Counted from the stretch's first letter, positions 1-12,543 are shown. The stretch is 64,000 bases of DNA from Undaria pinnatifida (GCA_012845835.1 JABAKD010000009.1:3696904-3760903), one strand, 5' to 3'. The notes: a model not told the origin generated them from the sequence alone. Numbers and translations are program-made.

Positions 1-3000
1 GTCGGTATCGCGTCGAAACCTTTATCCCTCGCACCGTGACGGACACAATATACTATTAATAGCATTCAACTTGACAATCGTACGAACCGTCATATACTCT
101 GTGTTTGGCGCTATCGCTGTCAACAGAGATAAAAATATGTGCCAGATTAAACTCTCTATCAAAACCGATGTAGCACAATCATCACTCACTGATGTGACAC
201 TGCATAAACTAACGTTTAGTCTATCACCAGGTTTGTTTTGAGTATAGCTTTATGCGACACTACAGTATTCGTTGAGGCTCAACACACCTGGAAAATCGCG
301 TTATATCCATCGATCTCCGGCAAGGTGAAAGATTAAAAAACCTTTTTCATCAATGAGGTTGAAGAGGTCTGACCTATTCGAAGTGCGATTCTCGTTCGTG
401 GTGGCCAGGGTATGCAGAACGGTTGCTGTTCTTCTTCTTATGCACATGTATCTTCGGACTCAGGGGTGCGTATCGTTGTTTTTTGTGCTCGAGTGGAGTC
501 CATAAACAATACTACTTTTTTCAAGATAGCACCAGTTTGGCCGTTCGCCCAAACCTGCGACCGCTATTGAAAAAAAATGGGTTTTGCAAGCAAAGCTCAT
601 TTGTACTCGGATACAAAGCGAAGAAGATAGCATGGAGAATTCAGAGTTTCTTCCTCATGTTCTGCTCTTTACTTAGACCCTATATTGGACTGACTCAAAC
701 GACCACGACTCTTGCCTGTCCACTCTTGGGGGAGTACGTAAAAGCCTTTGCAATGATCTGCATAAGCTCCTGAGTCAAATTTATGGAAAAAGCTTGTTCG
801 GGCGTGTTACAGCCATCGCAACATATGTTGTCGTCTAGAATATAGTGGGGTTTGGAGTTTGTTCCGACATTTTTCGTGATACTGGCGGGAAACTTCGACT
901 GCATGAAACGTCCTCGTCAGTAATTTATGGTCGTGGTTTGTTGCTTCACGCTGCAAATCGACGCCCTGATGCATCTCAAGGTGTGCGTGGCTCGCCTTGG
1001 TGGGCTGTAGTTGCCTGTGGAGGTAAAGAGCTGTCCTCAACCGTGTCTGAAAGTGTAAACGATAAGTCCGAGGTTGTTTGTAGAGTGATTTTTGCGTCTT
1101 CTGAGTTGAGCGATTTTCGCCCACCGCAGCACCACAAATGTGGAGGTGTAGACCTTCGCTGAGAACGTGCAGACGGCCAATCGGAAACAAAGAACAAGCT
1201 GCTGTAGATATAACACTATACGTCTAAGCTTGATGCCTCTGAGCTACCGGATCGTTTACTGCCGCAATTATGATCAAAATGCGGCAATATTGACTGCACC
1301 ATAACGATATGTAGATATCAGAGCAGGCCGGAAACACGGAGATGAGAGGTAACTAAAAATCCCCTACGGCCTTAACGGTGGTGTGTGCCGGTGGCACGCT
1401 TGGCATCGCTTAAGAACCGGGGCGGGGGGGGGGGGGGGGTTGTTGTCCCCACTCAATATTTTCACAAAGCAGAACGCTCACGTTCACCAATCTACAACAA
1501 TAGTTTACCGTCGAAAATTTCCTGCGCACACTACCTCTTGATTGTTCGACATTGTTTCTTATGCGGAATGTTCGCTAAGTGCATGTCGCCACGTGAGGAT
1601 CAAGGGGTTCAACGATAGCGTCAAAAAAACGGAATAAATCCAGTAGTTTAGAGTGTAAAAGTCCCGTTGTGTTATCGACATTTCGAGGGGGGCTTTTATT
1701 ATACTCCTGCGTTTCCAACGTAGGCGAGGACGAAACGATGCTCTCAGCTCCGCTCTTTTGTTTTACGCCTTCCGTGAATTTGGTGCACTGCACGAACCAC
1801 AGTGAAAGGCAGAGTGTGGCAACGCTAATGATCTCCTTATCTGAACGGGAAACAGTGGTACCGATGATGTTGGTAGTGTAAATAGTGTTGGTAGTTGTAG
1901 ACTTTCGAAAACGTTTTCGCCGGGCAATAAGTTCGCGAGAACGGTGGAGTGTGTTGAGCGCCGTCCACGTTTGCGGTGGCTATCTTTGGCGTGGAAGCAC
2001 GTCTCAGGGGGCATGTGTTGGTGAGAGCTTTGTTGCAGGGACTTGGTATCTCCGTTTGGAAAACGGCGTCTTTCACGGAGTCTTTTGTTGGGGTGAGCAT
2101 AGTAACAGTGGAGCCGCAACACCTGTTTGTAAGGAGGTACGCTGGTATTTTGCAGTGGAGCCGCCGATTAGTTTGAGGTGTCGGTTGCATTGGACCTTAG
2201 GTTTTCTTTGGTGGGAAAACGTTTCTATAGTCCGAGTGGTGCTGTGATGAGAGCTTTGTCGCTGTGTTTGACCGCGTCTCACATTTGGGGCACTGATAGA
2301 AGCAACTTTATCATTTGATATACTACGGGGAGCCGTAGCAGTAAGACAACGCATCAACACAGTAGCAACATAGCACCCACAGCCGACTTGCATCGCAGCC
2401 ATATTCAAAGTTCCTGAGTGAGTAGCTGCGCCGCAAAAAGAAGGCAGCCGGTAAAGGGAAACGTATGTGGGAGCACTTCACTTACCCACGCATCCACTTA
2501 TTCATGTATCCACCGACCGACTCACCCACCCAGTTGCCCATCCGACCGCCTACCCAGTGACCGAAATACCAAACCACCACCGACCCCTTCATGATTTCGA
2601 TCCCGTCAACTTGCCAACCCTGGCGAACCGAACTGAATACAAACCCAACCCAATCTCATTCGCCCTGTTGAAGTTTCTACCCGTGATTGGGCGTTGGTGC
2701 GCGCCCCAAAACAGACTAGATAAAAAATATTTCAAAAAAAATATCAAGTACATACATGCAATATGCCGGACGTTATCCATGGCGCAGAAAAGAGGGCGGA
2801 CATGGTTGTGATATTGATTTTTGATTTAACCTTATACCGTGATATCGCCTAAGCAGAAATGCAGCATGATACGCAATGCTAATCTAGCGTCCAACAACAT
2901 CAAACCCTAAGTCTTACTTCCCCACCTCCGTCTTCTGACATATGCTTCTTCTCACCGGCGAGATTGACGCTGGAGTACCGTGCGTCAATAGCACCTGCGA

Positions 3001-5069
3001 GGACCGCCCCGGTGAAAATGGGGAATTCATTCAGGTTGAAACGATACAGTGTAAAACACCCCTTAATATACGCTACCGCACGTTGGAGATTAAACATCCG
3101 GGACACCATTCTCGTTGGAGGTCCAATCCGGCTTAAACCTTGCTTAATCTAAAAACGTTAGACATTAACCATATGTGGATCCCGGCGCGTCTTGGAAATA
3201 CCAGATATTTTTCACAACATTTGATACAGTCAACCTAATAAGGAATGTTGTAGGCCTTAAATCAACGAGACGAGGGAACACCCAAAACTGGAAAATCAAG
3301 GATCACAGTGTGTTCGTCAAGAAACAGGAGACCAGCGCGCCTGACAGATGACCACCAACAGCATCGTGCTGTGAGGCCCTTGAAAAATCAATATACACGG
3401 CATGTTATTTCCTTCGAGATTGCAGAACCGTTTAGGTTTACAGGCAAGCGAAAACGGACACTTGTTTGACAATTTGAACCAGTTCACCATGACCGCAGCC
3501 TAGACGATATTTCTCGCGTATGTGTGTATCGCGGAAACTACATGTTCGATAAAATGCAGAAGTATCTATGCAGACCACAACGAGTTAACAAGTACTTCAA
3601 GTACTTTACATTGTTTCGGCTGCGGGGTTCGCACCATCCGTGTCTCCCCAGTTGGCAAATGAAGCGCACCAACACTACCCATCGGTATGCAGGTCGAAAC
3701 GGGTGGAACACGAAGTATATATTTAATATTTGCTACATGAATACTCTTTGCCCAAACAACGTGGATAATAGCATTGCCCGTCGAGTGACTATATCACACT
3801 TCCTCAGCAACAACCGGCGAGAAAAACTGAAGTTCAAATCCGCAGGGCCGATGGTTGTGCAACGATGGCGCCCTTTACTCCAACAGGGGGAGATGGTGCC
3901 TTGCATAGAAACTCTTAGCGTAACGTAACGCTTCATAATAGCTGCCAATCACTGGCATGCTATTGCCTTCCTCCTTTCTCGTTTAATGCAAAAAAGTAAT
4001 CGAGTACATACCCATACTTGCAGATTAAGTTACTTATCCATGAACCCCGAAAAAACGGACAAAAAAAAAGCCCGTTTCATGTGCACTCTTAAGAACTACA
4101 TGCGGTGGCCGAACAGTGCCGGGGTCAGTCCAACGCATCGCTTAATTCCCTCGATGGAGTCATACTCTCGTGGTGAACATAAACTTCCACCGTAGGCGGG
4201 ACAAATGGGCTCAAAATAGAAAGACAAATGCCACAAACGTTCAGAGTGGTGCGTTTGCGGCTAACCCAACCGGTCACCGTGTAGCTGGTGAAGAATCGAA
4301 AGCAGAAACTCTTTCATTGAAAAAGAACCGTAGCATCCGGTATAACTTGGTCTACGGGAGGGTAAACATGGAATTGAGACCTAGTCAATGGCGTAAACAT
4401 AAATCAAAGGAACGGGCGTTTGAGAGACAAGTGGGGTAAGGGCCGGCCGCGCATCCCTTCCCTGCGTGTATAGACACCCGTGCAAACGCCCGGCCATGCA
4501 CGTTAGACGAGCCTTTAAGGGCCACACTGTACGTAGGGGATAATATATACAAGGAAGCGTACATTCAGCGTTGTCGCGCGAGTGTTGTGCTCTCAACCCA
4601 ACCCCAACACTCCGTGGATGCTGACAACGGGACACTTGGCGGTGCCGGTGCCCTTCGATACGTCGCTGGTACTTATCAGGTGGTCGAAACGATGTCAAGG
4701 ACAGAAGCGAAACGTCGAGGAAGTCGGCACGTGAACAACCCACACCCCCTCATCTCCGGGATATCCGACTCCTGATAACTAATTTGACGAAATACAGTGC
4801 CCCATTCCACTTGTACGCACTTCAATGACTTGAACAATGTGTCCGTCCATTACTCGGGTATACCCGTGAAACGAGACAGAAGACGAGTTACTCAGCTCTT
4901 GTGAGCACTATATAAATTTCCCTCTAATTTTCAAATATTCGTGTTCTATGAAGAGGCCGTATCGCAAGTTCGTCTTTGACATGGGTTGAAACAGTGATCG
5001 TCTATCACGACGCCTCTAGTTCTTCTGTTCGGTTCTTCGTCGTGGCAATTTTTGTGACAATGAAAAAGA
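1..5069. other. unassigned region, no supportable gene
   Basis: I see no recognisable protein domain, RNA gene or long conserved frame here. Open frames stay below about 135 codons, overlap on both strands and show no family motif. Visible landmarks are a run of 16 G at about 1424-1439 and a run of imperfect CCCA/CCGA-type short repeats at about 2485-2565, which produces a His/Pro-rich open frame that I do not believe is a gene. The sequence may be old decayed repeat material, but I could not match it to the L/M/R copies further right. Confidence 0.5.
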
Positions 5070-5497
5070 ACTCTAGCTGTGAGATCGAATATATTGTCGA
5101 AACTCATATTTGCAAGCTGTGTGTGATACTCCGATCGCGCGTATTACGTGTTATTTGTCCTCGGTACAGGCATAGGTCGGCGACTTCCCTTGCAACCACA
5201 GTGTAGCTATCAGGGTCGACAGGGTGATGTTAGGCCGTCCGTGCGCGGAAACCATAAAGCCCATTTCTGGGGGGGACGAAATCTGACAGCTATGGAAGAA
5301 AATGCATCCGTTTATGAAGTGAATCCTGTAAGTCGAAAAACCGGCGAGGAAAGGGCGGAGTTTTTAACGACGTGGGAGACTGAGTTTTATCAAGAGGGGG
5401 CGTGAGGGAGGGAGGAGGGGAGGGACAGGTGGGGCAGATAAATTTGTCCGTGGAAACAATAAATACTTTTGCTGGGGGGGGGGGGGGGGGGGGGGGG

Positions 5498-5532
<35 letters not shown>

Positions 5533-6870
5533 CGGGAGAGGGCTTACGGCTAACATTCAAGTAGGGGTTAGCTATACGCGTTGTGCTATGTCTAGGCGAT
5601 GGTGTGGGTGGTGGGGAATGAGGAGGTGTTGGGGGCGGGTGCGTGGTGGCGATTGCAGCTGCGACATGGACGGCTCTAAAACGATAATAAGTCTATATAC
5701 AGGGCGTGTAAGTGTTTTTTACTCTCGCGGATTTCGATATTGGGTGGGGCGTTTGAGCAAGAGAGAGAGGAAACAAGAAAAAATACGGGAGGGGCGGAGG
5801 GGCGAAGGGGCGAAGGGGGGGGGGGGGGGGAGGGAGGTGTTCGATAGGTGTAGGTTACATAAAAAAAATCAATACACTCAAGCTATGAGATAAATAATTT
5901 ATCGACAGTGATCTTCAAAACATTGTGTGTAATCTTCCGATCGCGCGTATAAATCATATATGTAGGGGCTTGATATACGCGCGGTGCTGGGTCTAGGACA
6001 TCGTGTAAAGAGTGAATCCTGTAAATCAAAATATCCGGTGAGGGGAGGGCGGAGTTTTTATAGACGTGGGAGGCTGAGATTTTGATGAAAAGGAGGCGGG
6101 GAGGGGGGGGGGGGGGGGGGAGCTGATTTTGTGCGTGGAAACTGTAAATCCTCCAATGGGACAAATCTGACGGTTTTGGGACAAATAAATGGAGGTAGAG
6201 AGGTGAGGGGTGGGGGGGGGGGGGGGGAGGAATGGTTGGGGTGGGGCGGAGGGGGGAAGGGCTTTGATTCGCAAAGCTGTACGTGTTTGCCATACGCGTG
6301 GTGCTGAATCTTGGCGATGCTGCGGGTGGTGGGAATGGAGCGGGCGTTGATGGCGGGGAGGGGGGGTCTAGGTAATGGTGTAAAGAGTGAAACATGTAAA
6401 TCAAATATCCGGTGAGGTGAGGGCAGAGTTTTTCAAGGACGTAGGGGTCTGAGATAAATGAAAAGGGCGCCGGGGGGGGGGGTGCGGGAGATGAATTTGT
6501 GCGTGAAAACTAAAAATCCTTCGATGGGACAAATCTGACGGTTTTGGAACGAATGAATGAAGGTGGGGAGGTGGGGGGTGGGGGAGGGAGAGGGAAAGGT
6601 TGGGGGGGGCGGGGGGGGGGGGGGGGCTTTAAATTGCATAGCTGCAAGGGTTTGCTATACGCGTGTTGCTAGATCTAGTCCATGGTGCGGGTGGTGGGGA
6701 AGGAGCGGGCGTTGGTGGGAGTGTGGGGGGGGTAGGATTTGCAGCAGCGGCATGGATGGCTGTAAAAAGATAATGAGGTGATATCTAGGGCGTGGAAGTG
6801 TTTTTTACGCTGGCGGATTTCGATATTAGGTGGGACGTTTGAGCGAAAGTGAGCAAGAAAAAAAACAAAA
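5070..6870 (+). mobile_element. element E, copy E1 (G-tract-rich repeat)
   Basis: First copy of an interspersed family present at five places in the window. It opens with the block CTAGCTGTGAGATCGAA (5073 on), followed by the ATACTCCGATCGCGCGTATTA block and the GGTCGGCGACT block, all shared with the copies at 18.4, 33.5, 12.4 (inverted) and 45.1 kb (inverted). Inside, modules recur: GAATCCTGTAA near 5319, a near match at 6013 and a diverged form near 6386; the ATACGCGT...TAGGCGAT module near 5575, 6290 and 6657; and GGGACAAATCTGACGG near 6157 and 6524. G-only runs separate the modules. No protein is encoded: the proline-rich and glycine-rich frames on the two strands are shadows of the G runs. 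The right end is unclear because the TIR-like end seen in E3 and E4 is missing. Confidence 0.7.
5474..5532 (+). repeat. 59-nt G tract with one A
   Basis: 26 G, one A, then 32 uninterrupted G. It is the longest homopolymer-like tract in the window and lies inside element E1. It is a strong G-quadruplex candidate on the plus strand and a likely site of polymerase slippage or assembly uncertainty, so its length should be treated as approximate. Confidence 0.95.
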
Positions 6871-7138
6871 AGTATGTAAACAAATTATGTGTGAGGTAGT
6901 GGCAGACTCTTTTTCTCTCTAACGCCCGTTTACGTGGCCGGGAAAGATTATTCCCAAGTATAATGGGGTATATTTTTTTACGTTTTGATATCTTGATGTT
7001 AGACTACTTATTGTCGTGGGCCTATGATTTGAAATGCGTCACCTGTAACTAAGATCGATCGAGTGGTCGGGAATCAGCTTTGATTGTTTCACATCAGCAA
7101 TTCTACAAACATTTTATATTCTTCACGTTTCCCTTTCC

Positions 7139-7354
7139 GTGCAACCGTCATATACCACCGGGAATAGCGTATGGTTTAAGGCTACGGACACCCTTGGTGT
7201 CGCTTTCCAATGCCGATCCAACGGCTGGTGGTGCTTACTATGGAAAACACAGCTCTGCGCATGTGAAGTATGTCACGCGGCCGTCAAGATTTTCCTGCCC
7301 GGCAATGAACATGCTGCGTGTACGATTATGTGGTGCCGCGGTTGTGTGGGCTGA
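7139..7354 (+). CDS. unrecognised Cys-rich short ORF
   Basis: A 71-codon frame with a spaced set of cysteines (one CxxC in CEVC and a second in CRGC about 25 residues later) and several tryptophans. The spacing could suit a zinc ribbon, and the cysteine clustering is the only reason to list it. I do not recognise a family, no intron signals or neighbouring exons support it, and a longer overlapping frame (7080-7373) covers the same DNA. The rest of 6870-8330 shows nothing I can assign. Confidence 0.15.
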   Translation: MQPSYTTGNSVWFKATDTLGVAFQCRSNGWWCLLWKTQLCACEVCHAAVKIFLPGNEHAACTIMWCRGCVG

Positions 7355-8329
7355 TGCGATTACTTCAAGCTAACAACAAATTCAGAAATGTAGAAATAGG
7401 TTGTGAGTTTAATATCTGGATTCGATACACAGTTTGTATGCAATTCGTCCTGGCTATTGCATGGTGTTGATATCCTACAAGAGTGATATGTTAAATAGTT
7501 TATTGTTGACTTGTAGCGGTTAAAACACATCTACAAATTTGACACAGATCGCGTGGGCAAACAAGAAAGGGAGGGAACGCCGCCGTCAGCAGGTTTCGCT
7601 GGTCCGCACACGAATCAAAAACAACAACGACCACTTTCCCCGCATACTAAGCCGTAGACAATCTTGCCTGTAATGCTCTTGGACTCTCGCGCAAGACGTG
7701 TGTCGTGTCATAAGGAACTCCAGACGGCTTCTACTCTTCTATTCCAAACCATATATGTCAATGTTGTGCTGTGGCAACGTATTTTACATCAAGTAAAGGC
7801 TTGGCCTCAACGCCCCAAAGGCGGAGCTGCCAGGAGTCGAAACTGCTGTTAACGATCAATCATGTATTAAAGGAACAACGATTGGGTAATTTTCCTAGCG
7901 TTTGGATGAGAGCCAAACACCGGTGGATCATGTTTCAACTTATCACGACGCTGCAACCGTTATCAATCCGATGGAAACGGCGAAGGAGGGAGCGGGCGCG
8001 GACTGCACCTTCTATCGCAATTTTGTTCAACGTTGAAATTTCCAATAAATAGAAACTCAATTATCCGCACGAGCGGACCTCACTCTCGTGATCGTCTGCT
8101 GGAGGTGCACGAGCTTTTAGAGCGTACGTAATAGCAGGTTGGTTTTGTCGCACAAGACCACAATCACAGGGGAAGTTGCTGGGAACGTTAAGCCGACCTC
8201 AGTCACGCTACCGAGTCGGCTATGACGACTGAACGATTACAAGTGTGTCGCAATTTCCTCTGTTGATCTATGGGTTGAAGGGACATTGCAAAGATGTGAG
8301 TGTGATTTTTGGGTTGAAAGGTGGGCCTG

Positions 8330-9531
8330 CTATGGACCGAGGTGATTGGCACGTGCTGTACGGGCGTGTGGCTCGAAATCTCTGCCGGAGAAACTTTGCT
8401 GACCTATGAACATAACACTAAAACCTCCTTCTAACCGATTTTGGCTCCTAGCGCCGACAACGCACCGACCACCATATATCGACCGCCAGACCCTCAACAC
8501 GATTTGAAAGCGTTGAAATGACCACGCAAAAGCTACCACTTTTTTTTTTGCGGGAGCCGTACAAAGGACGACAACCGAGCGGCTGACTCATCGTGTGATG
8601 TTCGGGACGACGGTGTTGGTGTGGAGAAAACCCGGCAAAGGCCGACCAAAAAAAAATGGGCCCAAGCTGTGGCAGACGATATGAAAGCATTCAACGGACA
8701 CCGCCGTTTTGCTATCAAGAATAAATAGTGCGATATGGTCGAGGGCGGCCAGGAAGAATAGAAACTGGTACCGAGGGGTCGTCGACGCGGCGGACCGGTT
8801 CATGACGGAATGGCACAAGACCGAGGCGAATAAGAGCTGGCTAATCCACGCAACAGTTGGCACCAAGAAAAGCAAGGGTAAACTGGAGGAGGAGGGGGGG
8901 GTAGGGGGGGGGTAGGGGGGGGGGGGGGGGCGGGGGGTCGTACGGATACAGCTGTGGACAAACGCCAAATCGAAATGGAACATGGTGTTGCAAGCTACCA
9001 GTTTGAATATTTTGTAGAGAATATCCAAGTACTATGGCATAGCCCTAAACAATACAGTGGGCGGTAATGTTTTTCTTTGTTTGTATTCATCGAGATAAAA
9101 GGGGGAAGCGCGAACGCGGCAGTAATGCCATTTACTTGTTGTCATGCTTTCTTTGTTCATTTTTTTTGCCGTTTTCATCTCTATATTCCCTTGTTTCCCC
9201 TCCCCGCCGGCCTTAGGCCGGTATATTCCTCTTCTTCCGGTTGTTTCGTCCGTGCAACAGGTAGCTGTTTCCCTTCACAAGCACGTGGGTTGTTTCTCTT
9301 GCAACCGTTCCGGCTTTCTTGCGTCTCTCGTTCTTCAGATCCCCTGGCGTTTTCCTTTTTAGTTTCATTTTTTTTCCTATATTTTGGTCTCGCTCGTTTT
9401 GTTGTGCTGTCGTGTCCGGTGCGCCGGCATTTAAATTGCTTTATGTTGATCATTCATTCATTGAGATTAATTTGGTTCACCGTGTCTCACACATACTTCG
9501 TATGTCTCTGTTAAAAATATGAATAATAATA
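8330..9531 (+). mobile_element. 5'-truncated non-LTR retrotransposon, copy A
   Basis: The stretch has three parts in the same order as copies B (17.5 kb) and C (42.3 kb): the C-terminal end of a reverse transcriptase ORF (8340-8890), a G-rich tract (about 8891-8938), and a long T-rich 3' region (about 9120-9480). It ends in a short AAT-type repeat near 9520-9531, the kind of simple tail many non-LTR elements carry. The 5' part with the endonuclease and the catalytic RT core is missing, which is the usual result of target-primed reverse transcription. The T-rich region creates a false 145-codon frame at 9077-9514. Confidence 0.55.
8340..8890 (+). pseudogene. RT C-terminal remnant (copy A)
   Basis: Reading across several frames recovers the C-terminal region seen in copy C. 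A segment reading FFAGAV then ERLTHRVMFG (about 8540-8610) parallels ERVPQRVMFG in copy C. MKAFN follows near 8680, and then NWYRGVVDAADRFMTEWHKT (about 8760-8823), which has the W-Y/F-R and FM-x-x-WH pattern of the RT C-terminus in this element type. Frame changes at the A9 run near 8648 and elsewhere, and in-frame stops, show it is dead. The sequence differs enough from copies B and C to be a separate subfamily. No catalytic RT motif is present. Confidence 0.55.
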
Positions 9532-9842
9532 AGCGGACGCCGGGTGTACTCAACACACATAACAAACAATCATCTGGTCATGCTACCGGCTGTGCTGCAT
9601 TTTTTTTTTTATGATTCTGGGAAGTTGAGGAGTATTAACGAGAGGTATTGTTTCAGAAAGGAAAATTGCACCGCAGCAAACCTCACGGGAGGGTATCAGT
9701 ACACATGGCAGGAAGCACAGCGACCGTTTCCCACCCTCGACGCCGACTACCAACCGCGTAGAGACTCCTGTGAAGCTGCTGCTGCTGTGTGGATGACTGC
9801 AGCGCGATTTTCTGTCACTCTCTCGTTGGTTGATGGTGTGCC

Positions 9843-9895
9843 CAACTGCTGTTGATAATGTACTCAACTGCTGTTGATGATGTGCTCAACTGCTG
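9843..9895. repeat. 22-bp tandem repeat, about 2.5 copies
   Basis: CAACTGCTGTTGATAATGTACT and near-identical units begin at 9843, 9865 and 9887. Part of a wider stretch rich in CTG and TTGATG. Confidence 0.8.
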
Positions 9896-10170
9896 GGAAC
9901 AAAACAAAACGGTTTGAAGGATCTGATGACAATGATGTCTGATGCATGTTGATAATTGGGTTGGATTGGGTTTCATTCCAGAGGAGGGGCAGACAGGATA
10001 GATCCCAAACACAAAATGAAACGATTTAAAAGTGCACACCTGGGTCGGGTCATCCATTACCACGTTAGGATGTACAGCAGCAGTAGATATATAAAAGAAA
10101 GATCTGTGTGGCCGATTTTTTCAATCTTGTATGTAACATCAATAAATTATCAAACTCTCGAGTGTTTCCG

Positions 10171-10800
10171 TTAGCACTCCTGGTAATCCGGGCGATGTCT
10201 CGCGAGCCACAAACATCTGGCTGGATCGTCTAGCCGAAGACCAAGGGTTGCATCTGTGCCGTCGTCCTTGCCAGACCGGAAGGGGCCGATAAACCGATGT
10301 TGTAACATGGAAGGATCGTCTAGACGAAGACCGAGGGTTGCATCTGTGCCGTCTGCCTTGCAAGACCGGAAGCGGCCGATACACCGATGGTGCAACATGG
10401 GAAACGGCCGCGCATGAGAGACACAAAGAGGGTTCCAAAGGAGAAAACTCGAGGCTTCATAACGGTGGAGACCACCGGCTTCTTCAAGAGTGGATACCGG
10501 CTGCCTCAGAAGTAGAGACGAGCTGCTCCAGGGCGAAAAAAGGCGCACTACGGTGTCTCTGGTATGCCTTGCTTGGTGTCGTCCTCCTGTCTTCCGATCT
10601 CCGAGCTTTGGAACTTCAAACTGTGCGCGGGTTTTCATGTACCGGTGTGGTTTTTCTTTATTATCAGAAAGACTGCTCAAAATAGTCAAAAACGCCAAAA
10701 GCCACACTACTGTTATTGCTGTAGTTGGTGGGCTGCAAACAGGCTTTGCTGCGGGCCAGGGATGAGGCAAGTTGAGTTTCCGCACCTGTGGCTTTGACAT
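10171..10800 (-). CDS. unrecognised ORF containing an in-frame repeat
   Basis: A 209-codon frame, one of the longest uninterrupted frames in the window outside G-rich tracts. It includes the 90-bp tandem repeat at 10223-10402, which keeps the frame (30 codons per unit) and gives two copies of a segment reading GTDATLGLRLDDP. A short hydrophobic stretch (VVWLLAFLTIL) lies near the N-terminus. I recognise no domain, and an overlapping 115-codon plus-strand frame makes chance possible. It could be a real lineage-specific protein, a single exon, or noise. Confidence 0.22.
   Translation of the reverse strand: MSKPQVRKLNLPHPWPAAKPVCSPPTTAITVVWLLAFLTILSSLSDNKEKPHRYMKTRAQFEVPKLGDRKTGGRHQARHTRDTVVRLFSPWSSSSLLLRQPVSTLEEAGGLHRYEASSFLLWNPLCVSHARPFPMLHHRCIGRFRSCKADGTDATLGLRLDDPSMLQHRFIGPFRSGKDDGTDATLGLRLDDPARCLWLARHRPDYQEC
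10223..10402. repeat. 90-bp tandem duplication, 2 copies
   Basis: GGATCGTCTAGCCGAAGACC at 10223 recurs as GGATCGTCTAGACGAAGACC at 10313. The two 90-bp units align end to end with roughly ten differences by eye, so the duplication is fairly recent compared with other repeats in the window. Confidence 0.9.
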
Positions 10801-10802
10801 GG

Positions 10803-11300
10803 GTGGAGCACCTGTAGCGCGTTGGTTTGTGTGTGGGCCACACCTCGTCGGCCTCCATAGAACGTGGAAAGAGCCTTCTACTTTCGAAAATTGCTTGCTG
10901 GCTGCTACGTGTTTGTAGCAAAGAGATAAATTTGCGCCGATTCGGGCACTGTTGATGACGCGTCAGCCTGTTTCCCGTTGACAATGCCGCAGATCGTCCA
11001 CCAGGAACCTGGCAGGATCTTCGGGAGGGTGCTTGAGCGTTGTGGGTGCCGTCTAGTGTGTCCAGGACGCCCTGTTGAAGATGATGTGCGCCTTGATGTG
11101 TGAGTGTCCTGGCTGGATGGTTGATTGTTTCTTCTTTGGGGGGGGGTGCTACTATTTATTTTTTGTCCTCCCTATTTGTGTCATCAACCTACATTAACCA
11201 AGTTATTATTTTCTCGATTTTCATCCCCCCACAGCCCAAACCACGATTTAAAATCATTAATGAATGTAGTTTAATATCTTTCTACTATTCCATGACGTAA
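10803..11300. other. unassigned spacer
   Basis: Nothing recognisable between the minus-strand ORF and the inverted element E2. No motif, repeat or RNA-like fold stood out. Confidence 0.4.
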
Positions 11301-11304
11301 TTTT

Positions 11305-12395
11305 CATTCCCCCTCCCCCCCCCCCCCCCCCCCCCCTCTCCTGTAACCCCCCCCCCCCCTCCAACGCCGTCTCCTTTTCCGCCACCCGCACGATTTCCTA
11401 GACCCAGCACCACGCGCATATCAAGCCCCTACATATCTTTGATCCACAGCCGGAGTGTATTACAATATCATAAGAGACCTAAACCTCTTCAAAAACCCTC
11501 CCCCCCCTCCCCCCCCTCCTACCTCCCTCCATTTTTTTTCTTTTTTTTTTTGCTTTTCCTTGCTCAAACGCCCCACTTAATATCGAAATCCGCAAGAGTA
11601 ATAAACACTTGACGCACTGGATAACACCTCATTATCCTTCTGGGGCCATCCTTGGCGCTGCTTCCCCCCCCCCCCCCCCCGCCCCGATCGCTCCTTCCTT
11701 CCCCACCTCTCCCACTATCGCCTAAACAAAGCACCACACTTATAGCAAGCCTCTACATCTATTCCACCTAAAGCCTTTCCCACCTCCCTCATCCCCATCC
11801 GCCACCCCCCACCTCCCCACCCCTCCCACCCCATCCCACCCCCACCCCATCGAACACTCCGCCCTCTACCCACTGATTTTACGACTTACAATATATACAT
11901 GATGAACTGGTGCATTCTTTCCAAAACCGTCACATTAGTTCTATTGAACGAATGTATAGTTTCAACGTACAGATTGAGCTCCCCCACCCGCCTCTACCCC
12001 GCCCGCACCCCCCCCTCCTCCCATGATAGTTTCTACGCTCAAATTGAGCTGCCGCGCCCGCCCCTCTCACCCCCCCTGTCCAACACAATTCTTTTTTTAT
12101 CAAAGCCAGACCCCCACGTCCATCAAAACTCCGCCCTCCTCTCACCGGTTATTTGACTTACAGGATTCACTTGATAAGGGATGCATTTCATTCCATCGCT
12201 GTCAGATTTTGTCCCTCGCACAGACTGACTAACATCACCCTGTTGACCCTGATAGCTACACTGTAGTTGCAAGGGGAGTCGCCGACCAATATCCTTAATG
12301 AGGGCACACAACTCGTAATGCGCGCGATCGGAGTATCACACACAGCTTGCAAAGATGAGTTTCGACGAAATATTTGATCTCACAGCTGGAGGGTA
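11305..12395 (-). mobile_element. element E, copy E2 (inverted)
   Basis: Minus-strand copy of element E. Its 5' end is at 12,395, where the plus strand reads GATCTCACAGCTGGAGGGTA, the complement of the element start. The complements of the GGTCGGCGACT, CGATCGCGCG and TAGGTCTAGG blocks follow in order down to about 11,395. Because the copy is inverted, its homopolymer runs appear as C on the plus strand (22 C at 11315-11336, further runs near 11347 and 11665), which confirms that the G richness belongs to one strand of the element. The 3' end is not identified; it fades into C-rich sequence near 11,300. Confidence 0.7.
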
Positions 12396-12475
12396 TTTTT
12401 TTTTTATATAATATGTGGAAGTGTGGAGAGATTCAGCTTTATTCTGCCCCATCCGTTAACTGATAAAAATATCAA

Positions 12476-12543
12476 AGTAGTATTAGTAGTAGAAGTAGCA
12501 GCAGTAGCAGTAGTGCAATTGTAGTCAGAAGTAGTAGTAGTAA
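12476..12543. repeat. (AGT)n-type trinucleotide array
   Basis: Imperfect AGT/AGC repeats directly right of inverted element E2. It is the reverse complement type of the array at 14031-14146. Confidence 0.85.

Noticed and set aside
3330-3400. A fourth copy of the L/M/R block at the left end of the window
   Set aside because: Only a short weak resemblance to 31.85 and 60.8 kb was seen, without collinear support.
5883-6404. 173-codon proline-rich minus-strand frame and similar Pro- or Gly-rich frames at 5290-5893, 8588-9028, 17638-18085, 18894-19510 and 43791-44225
   Set aside because: They are translations of G or C runs inside repeats; the same shadow frames recur in each repeat copy and carry no domain.
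9077-9514. 145-codon hydrophobic plus-strand frame
   Set aside because: Hydrophobicity comes from T-rich DNA; copies B and C have the same kind of T-rich 3' region in the retrotransposon.
9843-10402. CRISPR-like array from the short tandem repeats
   Set aside because: Repeats are directly adjacent without unique spacers and the window is eukaryotic.
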